Origin: Bifidobacterium mongoliense DSM 21395
GTDB lineage: Bacteria > Actinomycetota > Actinomycetes > Actinomycetales > Bifidobacteriaceae
Assembly (NCBI RefSeq): GCF_000741285.1
Contig: NZ_JGZE01000026.1
Coordinates: 1-64,000 of the forward strand
DNA length: 64,000 nt
Direction of reading: 5' to 3'
The notes under the pieces were generated by a model that saw nothing but the letters and a program-made list of their open reading frames with translations, had not been told where the DNA came from and ran no database searches. Shown here in pieces: positions 1 through 8,471 of this stretch. A program made the position numbers and the translations under genes. Every line of letters starts with the position of its first letter. The first letter of the stretch is position 1.

Positions 1-3000
1 CCACCTCTGCCCCTGCGCCGACCGAGGTCGCCGCACCGTCGGCTCCCGCCGGCGACGGATCGCGTCCGGCCGACCTGCCGTACCAGGCTTCCGACGCCAT
101 CGGCACGCTGCTGGCCTATGCGGCCAAGGTGCGCCCCGACCAGATCGGCGACGGCGATACCACGGACACGCTGACCAACGGCGTCTCCTCCCGTCGCAAC
201 CAGCTGCTCATGGATATCAGCGCCGAACTCGGCGTGGCCAGCGTCGACGGGGCGGCGGAAGCCCCCATCGCCGACCTTGGTGCGCTGGTGAACAAGGCCG
301 CGCCCCACTACAAGGCCTTCGGGCCGGTGCTCGGCGACATCGTGCGCGATCGCATCCGCTCGCTGTTCGGCGCCTCGGGCGTCAAGCTGGCGCAGATCGA
401 GCAACGCGTCACCCAGACGTGGCAGCTCGAGCACGGCTGGTTCGCCAACGTCGTGGCGGCTCTGGTGCTCGAAACCCGCGAGGGCGTCTCCGCACGCGGC
501 GGCGACCTGGCCGGATTGAGTGCCGATCCGGTCTCCACCGTGAGCGCCGCCAACGCGCTCATCGACGGTGCGGTCCAGTCGGCGGCGCAGGCCCACGGCG
601 TGAGCGTCGCTCTGCCCATCTCCGGTGCCGCCGGCGGCGCGGTCGTCGATTCCGCGGCGTTGAACGCATTCGCGCAGAGCGTCACGGGTTCCGAGGGCGT
701 GCTCGCCGCCACGGCCCGCTTCGTGCTCGGTCGTCTCGGTGTCGACAAGCCGCAGGATGCCCCGGACGATAATGACGACGCGGCCGTCGTGGCCGCCGTC
801 CAGGCCGAACTTGGTTCGGACTGGGTCGATCGCGTCACGCCGAAGTTCGACGAGCGGCGCGCACTGCTGCTGGATGATCGCTGGGCCTCCGCCCGTGAGG
901 ATCTGGCGCGGCTCTTCTACGACCGCGATCAGAGCGTCGCTGAACTGCACTTCGATGGTGCGGGCAGCGCCGTGGCCGAGCAGGCGACATGGTTCGCCGA
1001 CAAGGCGCAGGAGCGCGGCGACGAGACGCTCGCCTCCACGTTCCGTCGCATCGCCGACGAGGCCGTGGCCGATGAGCGCGAGGATCCGCAGGCTTTCCGC
1101 TTCGCCGGGGACGTCGCCGTGGTCACCGGGGTCTCCCCGCACGCCATCGCCGGCCAGGTGGTCCAGGGGCTGCTCGCGGGCGGCGCGACGGTCATCGCGA
1201 CCTCGCATCGCTTCGACACCTCCGTCAAGGAATGGGCGAAGCTCGCCTATCGCACCCATGCGGTGCGCGGTGCGAAGCTGTGGTTGGTCCCGGCCAACCT
1301 GTCGAGCTTCCGCGACGTCGACGCGTTGAGCGAGTGGATCGGCACGGTGAGCAAGAAGACCACCGGCGCCACGACTACGATCCTCAAGCCGGCCTACGAG
1401 CCATCGCTGTTCTTCCCGTTCGCGGCCCCGCCCGTGCACGGCACGATGGCCGATTCAGGGGAGCTGTTCGAATCCCAGGCGCGTCTCATGCTCTGGGGCG
1501 TCGAGCGCTCCATCACCAAGCTCAGCGCCATCGGCGCCGACACCGACGTGCAGCACCGGCTCCATGTGGTGCTGCCTGGGTCGCCCAACCGCGGCGTCTT
1601 CGGCGGGGACGGAGCCTACGGCGAGGTCAAGAGCTCCTTCGACGCCATCGTCACGCGTGCCCACGCCGAACGCGACTGGTCATCGCGCGTGACCTTCGCG
1701 CACCCCAAGATCGGCTGGGTGCGAGGCACCGGGCTGATGGGCGGCAACGATCCGCTGGTCGAGGTGGTCGAGCGCCATGGCGTGCACACCTATTCGACCG
1801 AGCAGATCGCCGTCTCGCTGCTCGACTTGGCCACCGACGACGCACGCCAGCGCGCCACCAAGGCCCCGCTCGACGTGGACCTGACCGGTGGTTTGGGCAA
1901 CGTCGAACTCAACATCTCGGCGCTCAGGGCCGAGGCGGCCCAGGATGCCGAGAACGGCGCCGCAATGGGTGGACAAGCAATGGGTGGACAGGCGTCGGGT
2001 GGACAGGCGTCGGGCGATCAGGCTGTGGATCGGAACGCGACGACCTCCACGTCGATCCACGTGGGCCGACATGCCGGCAAGCGCGCCGCATCCGTGAGGA
2101 TCAAGGCGCTGCCCACGCCGCATATCGCCCACCAGGCGGCCGTCGATTTGGCCGATTGGCAGGACGTGAGCGCCAAGCCCGAGGATGAGATCGTCGTCGT
2201 GTCCGTCGGCGAGCTTGGTCCGTGGGGCACGGGGCGCACCCGTCGTGAGGCCGAACTCGGCATCCATCAGGACGGCACCGTCGATCTGTCGGCCGGAGCC
2301 GTGCTCGAGCTCGCTTGGAACATGGGCCTGCTCACCTGGCAGGACAGCCCCAAGCCGGGCTGGTACGACGCCGACGGCAACCTGGTGCCCGAGGAGGACA
2401 TCGCCGAGCGCTACCACGACGAGGTCGTGGCCCGTTCCGGCATCCGTCCCTTCGACGAAGGCATGGGTCAGGACTACCGCGACGGCACCGACGAGGAGGA
2501 GGCCGAGGTCTTCCTGGACCACGACGTCGTCTTCTCCGTGCCCAGCGAGGCCATCGCCAAGGAGTACGTCGCCCTGGACCCGGAGCACACCTCCGTGGCC
2601 GAGGACGTTGAGGCCGGCGAATGGGCCGTCACACGTCACGCCGGATCCATGGTTCGCGTGCCGCGCCGCGCCGCCATGACCCGCACGGTCGGCGGACAGT
2701 TCCCCAAGGGCTTCGATCCGCTCAAGTGGGGCATCCCCGCCTCGATGGTCGGCGACGTGGATCAGATCGCGCTGTGGAACATCGTGACCACGGTGGACGC
2801 CTACCTGTCGGCCGGCTTCACCCCGGTCGAGATCCTGCAGTCCATCCACCCCTCGATGGTGGCGTCGACCCAAGGTACCGGGTTCGGTGGCATGAGTTCG
2901 ATGCGCAAGCTATACCTGGACCGCTTCCTCAACCACGAGATCCCCACCGACATCCTGCAGGAAGCCCTGCCGAACGTCGTGGCGGCCCACGTCATGCAGT

Positions 3001-4112
3001 CCTACATCGGCGGCTACGGCGATATGATCCAGCCGGTCTCCGCCTGCGCCACCGCGGCGGTCTCCCTCGAGGAGGGCGCCGACAAGATCGCGCTCGGCAA
3101 GGCCGACTTCGTGGTCACGGGCGCCATCGACGACATCGGTGTGGAATCGGTGATCGGCTTCGGCAACATGAACGCGACCGCCGACTCCCAGGAGATGTAC
3201 AACAAGGGCATCGCGCCCCGCTTCTTCTCCCGGGCCAACGATCGGCGCCGCGGCGGGTTCCTTGAATCGCAGGGCGGCGGCACCGTGCTGCTGACCCGTG
3301 GTGACCTGGCGCTCAAGCTCGGTCTGCCGGTGGCGGGCGTGGTCGGTTTCGTCCACAGCTACGCCGACGGCGCGCACACCTCGATCCCGGCGCCCGGCCT
3401 TGGCGCCCTCGCGGCCGGTCGCGGCGGCAAGGACGCGAAGCTGGTGCACGACCTGGCGGCCTTGGGCGTCACGCCCGATGACATCGCGGTGGTGTCCAAG
3501 CACGACACCTCCACGAACGCCAACGATCCCAACGAGTCGGAGCTGCACAACACACTGGCGCACGCCATCGGTCGTACCGACGGCAACCCGCTGTTCGTCA
3601 TCTCGCAGAAGACGATCACCGGCCACGCCAAGGGCGGTGCGTGCATCTTCCAGCTCAACGGGTTGACGCAGCTCTTCGGATCCGGCACCATTCCGGGCAA
3701 CATCTCGCTGGACTGCGTGGATCCGAAGCTGGCCCGCGACGACCACATGGTCTGGCTCACCAAGCCGTTGCATGTGGGGCTCGTCAAGGCAGCGCTAGCC
3801 ACCTCGCTCGGCTTCGGCCACGTCAGCGGCTTCGTCGCCATGGTGCATCCGGGGGCCTTCGAGGCGTCGGTCGCACATACCGCCGGCGTCGATGCGCTCG
3901 AGGAGTGGAGGCAGCGGGCCGACCGTCGCCTCGCCCGCGGACAGCGCAGGCTGCTGGAGGGCATGATGGGTTGCGCCCCGCTGTACGAGCCGATCGACAA
4001 TCGCCGCTTCCATGAGGACCACGGCGATTACGATGCGCACGAGGTCGAGAAGGCCATGCTCCTCGACACCGACGCGCGTCTGGGCAAGAGCGGCTATTAC
4101 GAGGCCCGCTGA
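1..4112 (+). CDS. fas: type I fatty acid synthase, 3' part (cut by window edge)
   Basis: The frame is open from the first base, so this is the C-terminal 1,370 or so residues of a much larger protein. It covers the ketoreductase and ketosynthase end of an actinobacterial/fungal-type single-chain FAS that makes acyl chains in the cytoplasm. Seen: an Ala/Pro linker and helical segment consistent with the region after the ACP, a Rossmann NADP-binding stretch (VAVVTG, about 1110-1165), then the ketosynthase with the SACATA nucleophile (Cys codon at 3045) and the two catalytic histidines in KHDTS (3501) and TGHAKGG (3624). All three ketosynthase residues are intact. A Gly/Gln-rich pentapeptide repeat separates the two catalytic regions. 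The phosphopantetheinyl transferase that would activate its ACP follows at 4499. Confidence 0.95.
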   Translation, partial: TSAPAPTEVAAPSAPAGDGSRPADLPYQASDAIGTLLAYAAKVRPDQIGDGDTTDTLTNGVSSRRNQLLMDISAELGVASVDGAAEAPIADLGALVNKAAPHYKAFGPVLGDIVRDRIRSLFGASGVKLAQIEQRVTQTWQLEHGWFANVVAALVLETREGVSARGGDLAGLSADPVSTVSAANALIDGAVQSAAQAHGVSVALPISGAAGGAVVDSAALNAFAQSVTGSEGVLAATARFVLGRLGVDKPQDAPDDNDDAAVVAAVQAELGSDWVDRVTPKFDERRALLLDDRWASAREDLARLFYDRDQSVAELHFDGAGSAVAEQATWFADKAQERGDETLASTFRRIADEAVADEREDPQAFRFAGDVAVVTGVSPHAIAGQVVQGLLAGGATVIATSHRFDTSVKEWAKLAYRTHAVRGAKLWLVPANLSSFRDVDALSEWIGTVSKKTTGATTTILKPAYEPSLFFPFAAPPVHGTMADSGELFESQARLMLWGVERSITKLSAIGADTDVQHRLHVVLPGSPNRGVFGGDGAYGEVKSSFDAIVTRAHAERDWSSRVTFAHPKIGWVRGTGLMGGNDPLVEVVERHGVHTYSTEQIAVSLLDLATDDARQRATKAPLDVDLTGGLGNVELNISALRAEAAQDAENGAAMGGQAMGGQASGGQASGDQAVDRNATTSTSIHVGRHAGKRAASVRIKALPTPHIAHQAAVDLADWQDVSAKPEDEIVVVSVGELGPWGTGRTRREAELGIHQDGTVDLSAGAVLELAWNMGLLTWQDSPKPGWYDADGNLVPEEDIAERYHDEVVARSGIRPFDEGMGQDYRDGTDEEEAEVFLDHDVVFSVPSEAIAKEYVALDPEHTSVAEDVEAGEWAVTRHAGSMVRVPRRAAMTRTVGGQFPKGFDPLKWGIPASMVGDVDQIALWNIVTTVDAYLSAGFTPVEILQSIHPSMVASTQGTGFGGMSSMRKLYLDRFLNHEIPTDILQEALPNVVAAHVMQSYIGGYGDMIQPVSACATAAVSLEEGADKIALGKADFVVTGAIDDIGVESVIGFGNMNATADSQEMYNKGIAPRFFSRANDRRRGGFLESQGGGTVLLTRGDLALKLGLPVAGVVGFVHSYADGAHTSIPAPGLGALAAGRGGKDAKLVHDLAALGVTPDDIAVVSKHDTSTNANDPNESELHNTLAHAIGRTDGNPLFVISQKTITGHAKGGACIFQLNGLTQLFGSGTIPGNISLDCVDPKLARDDHMVWLTKPLHVGLVKAALATSLGFGHVSGFVAMVHPGAFEASVAHTAGVDALEEWRQRADRRLARGQRRLLEGMMGCAPLYEPIDNRRFHEDHGDYDAHEVEKAMLLDTDARLGKSGYYEAR
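1962..2021 (+). repeat. four 15-nt in-frame repeats inside fas
   Basis: Four consecutive 15-nt units encode AMGGQ, AMGGQ, ASGGQ, ASGDQ in the linker between the ketoreductase and ketosynthase. The first two units differ by one base. Such a run is prone to slippage and probably makes a flexible, length-variable linker. Confidence 0.85.
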
Positions 4113-4138
4113 TCGGTGATCGGTGATTGCTGATCGCC

Positions 4139-4183
4139 ATGCCGGCGCCCGCGTTCGATCCCTACCGAGCGCGGCGCCGGCAT
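4139..4183 (+). terminator. fas terminator hairpin
   Basis: Arms ATGCCGGCGCC and GGCGCCGGCAT, extended inward by CGCG pairs with a one-base bulge, lie 27 nt after the fas stop. There is no U tract, which is common in high-GC actinobacteria. Confidence 0.6.
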
Positions 4184-4498
4184 GTGTGTATTCGGGGTGT
4201 GATGCGGTGCGGGCGTCGTGTGTATCGTGCGTGCGTCGTGTCTCCTCCGTCGTGCGGCTTGGTGCGAGCGGCACATCTCGTACGTCGTTCGGCTTGCCGT
4301 GTGTGGCGTACGTGGTGTGTGGCGTACGTCGTGCGGTGCGTGTGGCTTGCGGTGCCCGTCGAGGGTGCCGAGGGTGTCGGAATATGTGTTGGCGTGTCGG
4401 CGCGGTGCCCGGCTTGCGTCGTGCACCATGTCTTCGGGCGTGGTATACGTGTATGCATCGCAAAGACATGCGGCCGGTGTCGATGAGAGGAGTCGATC
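4184..4498. other. gene-free low-complexity spacer fas-acpS
   Basis: No convincing gene. The stretch is biased to GT/CG-rich words and holds a near-exact 15-bp direct repeat (TGTGTGGCGTACGT, 4300-4328). A possible -10 (TATACG, near 4444) may serve acpS. Confidence 0.5.
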
Positions 4499-4936
4499 AT
4501 GACGGTGTTGGGATTGGGCCATGACGTCGTGGACGTGGTGGCATTCAACGATCTCCTGGTCGAACCCGGCTCTCGTATGACCCGGGCCTTTTCGACGCGG
4601 GAACGACGTCAGTGCGCGATGCGCGCGCAGGGCAAACACGATGCCGAGAGCGTGCATCTCGCCGCCCGATGGGCCGGTAAGGAAGCGGCGTTCAAGGCTT
4701 GGTGCGAGGCTTTGGGGACGCGGCCGTACCCCTATGGTCTCGATGACGTCCCGTGGGCGGGCATCGAGGTTCTCGACGATTCCCGCGGGTGCCCCCATAT
4801 CGTGCTCGCACGTGAAGTCGAGGAGGCATGGCGTACTTCGATGGGCGGGGGAGCGGGGCCGGGCGAGGCCCGCTGGCACGTCTCGCTGAGTCACGACGGC
4901 CCCGTCGCCTCGGCCGTGGTGGTGATTGACGGCTGA
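4499..4936 (+). CDS. acpS: holo-[acyl-carrier-protein] synthase
   Basis: Transfers 4'-phosphopantetheine from CoA to the ACP domain of the fatty acid synthase encoded just upstream. The 145-residue product shows the two family motifs: GLGHDVVDVVAF at the N-terminus (Mg-binding Asp) and ARWAGKEAAFKAW in the middle (Glu and Lys of the active site). Length is slightly above the usual 120-140. The ATG at 4499 follows AGAGGAG with good spacing. The fas-acpS arrangement is typical of actinobacteria with FAS I, where the transferase is a separate gene rather than fused as in fungi. A 386-nt gap with a hairpin separates the two genes, so acpS may have its own promoter. Confidence 0.93.
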   Translation: MTVLGLGHDVVDVVAFNDLLVEPGSRMTRAFSTRERRQCAMRAQGKHDAESVHLAARWAGKEAAFKAWCEALGTRPYPYGLDDVPWAGIEVLDDSRGCPHIVLAREVEEAWRTSMGGGAGPGEARWHVSLSHDGPVASAVVVIDG

Positions 4937-5118
4937 TCGTCGGGTGGTCAGTCGGCTGGTCGACGGTGGTCTTCGGTGGTCGACGGGTGTGTGTTTGCCT
5001 GATGCTCGTCGACTGCTCGTCGGGTGAGCATCGGGTGATTGCACGCATGATTGTCCCCCGACCGCGCGGTTGAGCGCAGGCTGAGTGCAGATTGAGCACG
5101 CGGTGGCCAGGTCATGGC

Positions 5119-5170
5119 GGGTGGTGGGGCCATATGGGTGGTGGGGGCCTTATGGGTGGTGGGGCCTTAC
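5119..5170 (+). repeat. three 17-18 nt G-rich tandem repeats
   Basis: Three units built on GGGTGGTGGGGCC plus TAT/TAC (5119-5135, 5136-5153, 5154-5170) sit about 40 bp before the tRNA-Gly promoter. The G runs could form a G-quadruplex. The rest of 4937-5208 holds no gene I can support; several GGTGGTC/GTCGAC words recur at 4942-5025. Confidence 0.8.
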
Positions 5171-5208
5171 GGGCAGTGAGGCTTGCCGTCCGCTTCCGGC
5201 GCACCAGG

Positions 5209-5236
5209 TTGCCCTCGCCGTGAGGTCATGTATAAT
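5209..5236 (+). promoter_or_regulatory. promoter of tRNA-Gly
   Basis: TTGCCC, 16-nt spacer, perfect TATAAT. The start would fall near 5243, about 70 nt before the mature tRNA. Confidence 0.75.
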
Positions 5237-5314
5237 GGCTCAGGTTGTTTGTTGTGCACTCGGCGTGGAAAGCCGGCGCTGCGGTTGTCCGTCGATGCAC
5301 ACGAGCAGTCATAT

Positions 5315-5388
5315 GCGGATGTAGCTCAATGGTAGAGCCTCAGTCTTCCAAACTGATTACGCGGGTTCGATTCCCGTCATCCGCTCCA
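5315..5388 (+). tRNA. tRNA-Gly(TCC)
   Basis: Acceptor GCGGATG pairs with CATCCGC, the anticodon loop is CTTCCAA (TCC), and the T-loop GGTTCGATTCC is standard. CCA is encoded (5386-5388). A T-rich tract follows at 5390. Confidence 0.97.
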
Positions 5389-5637
5389 CTTTTTCTTCTC
5401 AACACTCGTTGTAAACCCTGATGATTTCTAGGGCTTCACGTTATCGACGCTGCCGTGCAACGGACCCCGGGCGTTGTCATATTTTCCAGTGCGCATACGG
5501 TTGAGGGGCACAAGGGTGTTGACAATCACAAGCGTGTCAGCAATATGGTGTGTCGAGTTCTTGGCCGGTGCGGTGGCGAATGGTCGGATAGGTATCGATA
5601 ATGGAATGTTCCCTCTCATATTCGTCAGGCAACTGGG
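5389..5637. other. gene-free spacer after tRNA-Gly
   Basis: Noticeably less GC-rich than the genes around it. No frame here has a convincing start and ribosome site. It leads directly into the 21-bp repeat element. Confidence 0.5.
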
Positions 5638-5891
5638 GGGATAGCAAAAAACAACCGCGGAATATGGCCGCTCGATTTTTGTATCACCCGACTTGTCTAT
5701 GTGAATCGTTGACTTGCGTCAGTGAATCGTCGACTCTTGTCATCCAATCTGCGACTAGCGTTGCTGAATCGTCGACTCTTGTCGGGCAATCGTCGATCTG
5801 GGTGTGCGAATCTGTGACTCGTGCCATCCAATCGTTGACTTGTGCCATCCAAACGTCGACCCGCGTTGCCGAATCGTTGACTTGTGCGCGT
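5638..5891 (+). repeat. 21-bp phased repeat array 1 with conserved 61-nt head
   Basis: A head (5638-5698) with CCGCGGAATATGGCC and a T5 tract is followed by a lead unit (5682-5702, overlapping the head) and nine units of exactly 21 bp (5703-5891) without indels. The recurring core is near AATCGTCGACTTG. The outer half of each unit varies. The pattern fades after 5891. Array 2 near 57 kb is homologous, with 47 of 61 head positions identical. Because 21 is divisible by 3, several frames on both strands stay open, but none has a clear ribosome site, so I do not call a gene. The next gene starts at 6234. Confidence 0.85.
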
Positions 5892-6066
5892 ACATCGCCC
5901 GTATGGGTGCCGCAACGTCTGCACGGCCCAAGTCGACGGTTGGATAATCCTTGTTGGACCGATAATCGGTACTTAGTCCCCTTACATGCCCCTCTCAAGC
6001 CGCATACGGTAACGGGGTACCATGAACATCGTGAAATCGCTGCACACCGGATCCGAACATAGGCGG

Positions 6067-6174
6067 TGCGTGTGGTGCGTGATGGTGCTGCGTGATGGTG
6101 TTGCGTGACGTCTTGCGTGATGACGTGATGACGTGATGATCTGATACGTGGCGATGATGCGTGGCGATGATGGC
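6067..6174 (+). repeat. degenerate GCGTGATG-type simple repeat
   Basis: GCGTGATG, GACGTGAT and GTGGCGATGAT words follow one another in the 5' flank of the gene at 6234. It is probably slippage-derived; no gene or site is evident. Confidence 0.6.
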
Positions 6175-6233
6175 GTTGTGTGAGGGTGTCATGAGATGGC
6201 TCCGCGCGATAACGCCAAAGGTTGGAGATGGTC

Positions 6234-6596
6234 ATGAGACTATGGCATGAATCGTTGATCCCGCGGTTGCCCCGGGCCCAGTTGCTGGGCCAGCACCGCG
6301 AGATCGCCGCCTTGCGCGGCAATGGGTGGGGACGTCGCCACGCGACCGTCAATTACGTGTTCACCCACTCGCCGTATCTTCTGTATCGATTCCATGTCCT
6401 GGTGATGGACGAGATGCACGCACGGGGATACCGGCCCAACGAACGTTGGTACGATCCGCTGTATCGTGGCACGTCCTGCGAGCCGTATGTGGAGCTCACC
6501 CCTTGCGACATCTCCACCCCGATTTATCCGGAGCACGATGACCGTTATCTGCGTGAATGCCTTGACAACCTGGCGGGCAAGGGCATCGTGTTGTGA
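6234..6596 (+). CDS. TIGR02328-type conserved protein (pyrimidine-dimer glycosylase-like)
   Basis: A 120-residue protein matching a small conserved bacterial family annotated as TIGR02328, related to pyrimidine-dimer DNA glycosylase / DUF-type proteins. Recognised motifs are MRLWHESLIPRLPRAQLLGQH at the start, then REIAALRGNGWG, HATVNYVF and NERWYDPLYRG. The biochemical role of this branch is not established; the glycosylase link is family-level only. The ATG at 6234 is preferred because GGAG lies 6 nt upstream; a TTG at 6222 in frame would extend it by four residues and lacks a site. The 21-bp array lies 340 bp upstream, and a membrane-protein gene follows after 99 nt. Confidence 0.8.
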   Translation: MRLWHESLIPRLPRAQLLGQHREIAALRGNGWGRRHATVNYVFTHSPYLLYRFHVLVMDEMHARGYRPNERWYDPLYRGTSCEPYVELTPCDISTPIYPEHDDRYLRECLDNLAGKGIVL

Positions 6597-6695
6597 TGCC
6601 GGTCGGGCCGCCGGCTCAACGGTTGTCGAAGCTTGGTTCGTGATAGCATCGTCGACGGAATGTGGCGGGATTCGTGGCGTAGGAAGGTGAGCCAT

Positions 6696-7658
6696 ATGGT
6701 CGAGCGCGGTGCGGTCGGTGGTGCGGCCGGGTCGGATAACCGTAGGCGTGCGGCTGGAAACGATGGACGCGTTGATGGAGCTGCCAACGGTGGCCCTGCC
6801 AACGGTGGTCAAGCTCACGCTGACCATATCAACGGTGTCCCAATAGACGGTAACCAAGCCGACGGCAATGCGGGTCGTAACAGTGCGACCGAGATCGATG
6901 GTGATGCGGGGAGCGATGCAGGTAGCAACAGCGCGACCGAGGTCGACGGCGACGCAGGTAGCGACGCAGGTAGCGACGCAGGTAGCAATGCGAGTAGCAA
7001 CACCGCGACTGAACTGGTCGGCGATCGACTGGAGACGGTCGACGTCTCGAAGCACCCCGACCCCACGATCCCGCCTTCCGATCTGTCACTGGCCGACATC
7101 GAGCGTCGGCACTTCAGGCCGATGTTGTGGTCGGTGTTCATCACGGTGCTGCTGGTCGTCCTGGTCGCTCCGTATTGGGTGGGTCGTTTCCTCGCGGTGC
7201 ATCGCACCGAGGCGGTAGTTCGCCATCTGAGCGCCTATTCGTTGCAGGGGGTCGCCTTCTCCTCATGGGCGGTGACCGTGGTCATGGTCACCTGTCTGGC
7301 GATGTCCATCGTGGTGACCCGACGGATGGTCTGGACCGTGTTGTTCCTGCTCGCGCTCGCCGTGGAGCAGTTCATCGGCGGCGTGGCCCTGCTCCGGTTC
7401 GATTTCTGGTATTCCACCTACGTGGTCTACGGTCCCTCGGCCGGCCTGCTCAACGCCGTGAACCTGGGCATCGTCTCGGCCATGCTCGGGGTGGCCGTCT
7501 TCGCCGTCCTGTTCGTCGGGCTGTTGGTCATCATCCGCAAGGAATCACCCCTTAATGTGCTGACGCAGGGGTGGGCGTCGATGATCCTGTTCTTCGTGAT
7601 CGAAGTCATCGCTTTGCTCATCGTGCTGATGGGTGGTCTGCTCGCGCCGACGGTCTAG
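6696..7658 (+). CDS. membrane protein with low-complexity N-terminus, unknown function
   Basis: A 320-residue protein I do not recognise. The first 115 or so residues are Gly/Ala/Asn/Asp-rich and repetitive (SDAGS-type runs encoded by 12-nt repeats near 6900-6990) and should be disordered. The remainder has about five hydrophobic segments, starting with MLWSVFITVLLVVLVAPYWV and ending with MILFFVIEVIALLIVLMGGL. The ATG at 6696 follows AGGAAGG; an upstream in-frame start at 6633 has no ribosome site. Convergent or paired neighbours give no functional hint: the small gene before it and rpsO after it are unrelated. It could be a family-specific membrane protein of bifidobacteria. Confidence 0.7.
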   Translation: MVERGAVGGAAGSDNRRRAAGNDGRVDGAANGGPANGGQAHADHINGVPIDGNQADGNAGRNSATEIDGDAGSDAGSNSATEVDGDAGSDAGSDAGSNASSNTATELVGDRLETVDVSKHPDPTIPPSDLSLADIERRHFRPMLWSVFITVLLVVLVAPYWVGRFLAVHRTEAVVRHLSAYSLQGVAFSSWAVTVVMVTCLAMSIVVTRRMVWTVLFLLALAVEQFIGGVALLRFDFWYSTYVVYGPSAGLLNAVNLGIVSAMLGVAVFAVLFVGLLVIIRKESPLNVLTQGWASMILFFVIEVIALLIVLMGGLLAPTV

Positions 7659-7860
7659 GGTGCCGTGCGCCGCCGTCAACGGTCGTGTCGATACAGGTCG
7701 CGGCGGCGTGGCGTGAAGCCCGTGGCTCCGCGGCCGGTATTCCGGGCCCGCGCAATCCATGGGGATGTGTACACTGATGTCTCGGCGTGTTTCGCCCGCG
7801 GATAGAGAGCGCTTCGACATCGTGTCGTTGGCACCGCGCAGTAACCCCAAGGAGGATGCC

Positions 7861-8130
7861 GTGGCACTTACGGCTGATGAGAAGCAGGAAATCATTACGA
7901 AGTACGCGACGCACGAAGGCGACACGGGATCTCCCGAGGTACAGATCGCCCTGCTGACGAAGCGTGTGAACGATCTGACCGAGCACCTGAAGTCGCACCA
8001 GCACGACCACCATTCGCGTCGTGGCCTGCTGCTGATGGTCGGCGATCGTCGTCGTCTGCTTGACTATCTCAAGCGGGTCGACATCAATCGGTACCGTACC
8101 CTGATCGATCAGCTTGGTCTGCGTCGATAA
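7861..8130 (+). CDS. rpsO: 30S ribosomal protein S15
   Basis: The 89-residue product has the full S15 signature: [22 protein letters not shown], then the [21 protein letters not shown] core that binds 16S rRNA helix 22 with S6/S18. GTG at 7861 is the start, with a strong AAGGAGG seven nt upstream. A rho-independent-type terminator follows at 8145, and pnp lies downstream, the usual rpsO-pnp order. Confidence 0.98.
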   Translation: MALTADEKQEIITKYATHEGDTGSPEVQIALLTKRVNDLTEHLKSHQHDHHSRRGLLLMVGDRRRLLDYLKRVDINRYRTLIDQLGLRR

Positions 8131-8144
8131 GAGTTGAGCTTTCT

Positions 8145-8173
8145 GCCCGAGCATATCTGCTCGGGCACTTTTG
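8145..8173 (+). terminator. rpsO terminator
   Basis: Perfect 9-bp stem GCCCGAGCA/TGCTCGGGC with loop TATC, followed by ACTTTTGC. It may attenuate read-through into pnp. Confidence 0.8.
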
Positions 8174-8181
8174 CATGGGTG

Positions 8182-8303
8182 GGGTCCGGCAAGGACCCGA
8201 GCCGGGTGTGATGTCCGGGTGGCTGTGCACGAAAGGACAAGTCGTGCACGAAGCCGCACCGGAATGTGGTGGTGCGGCCGTGTCCGCCCTCGGGTGAGGG
8301 CGG
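8182..8303 (+). promoter_or_regulatory. pnp leader with four tandem hairpins
   Basis: Stems GGGTCC/GGACCC (8182-8198), GTGCACGA/TCGTGCAC (8225-8249), GCCGCACC/GGTGCGGC (8253-8278) and CCGCCCTC/GAGGGCGG (8284-8303) follow each other; the last three are perfect 8-bp stems only 3-5 nt apart. None has a T tract. Position in the rpsO-pnp gap suggests processing or autoregulation of pnp mRNA, as known in E. coli through RNase III and PNPase. The remaining leader, 8304-8471, holds no gene. Confidence 0.65.
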
Positions 8304-8471
8304 TCCATGATATGGGTGCCGTGACGGCTAGAATTCGTATCGAGGGGAACGCGGCCGGGTTTGCCGCGTCAGGGCAGCGGGGAACCGCGAGATCGGGCCG
8401 GACAGGCCTGTTGTGATGTGCAGTTGCATATATGTAGTTGTTGGTATTGGAAGTAGACAAAGGAGGAACCC

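Noticed and set aside
1680..2873. Long minus-strand open frame opposite fas
   Set aside because: Mirror frame of a high-GC gene; no domain, while the plus strand has clear FAS motifs.
5682..5912. CRISPR-like repeat array near 5.7 kb
   Set aside because: Units are contiguous 21-bp tandem repeats without unique spacers, and no cas genes are present.
5601..6352. Protein genes across array 1 (plus- and minus-strand open frames with heptads)
   Set aside because: Several frames are open because the unit length is divisible by 3; no start has a ribosome site, and the homologous array 2 has a stop in the corresponding minus-strand frame.
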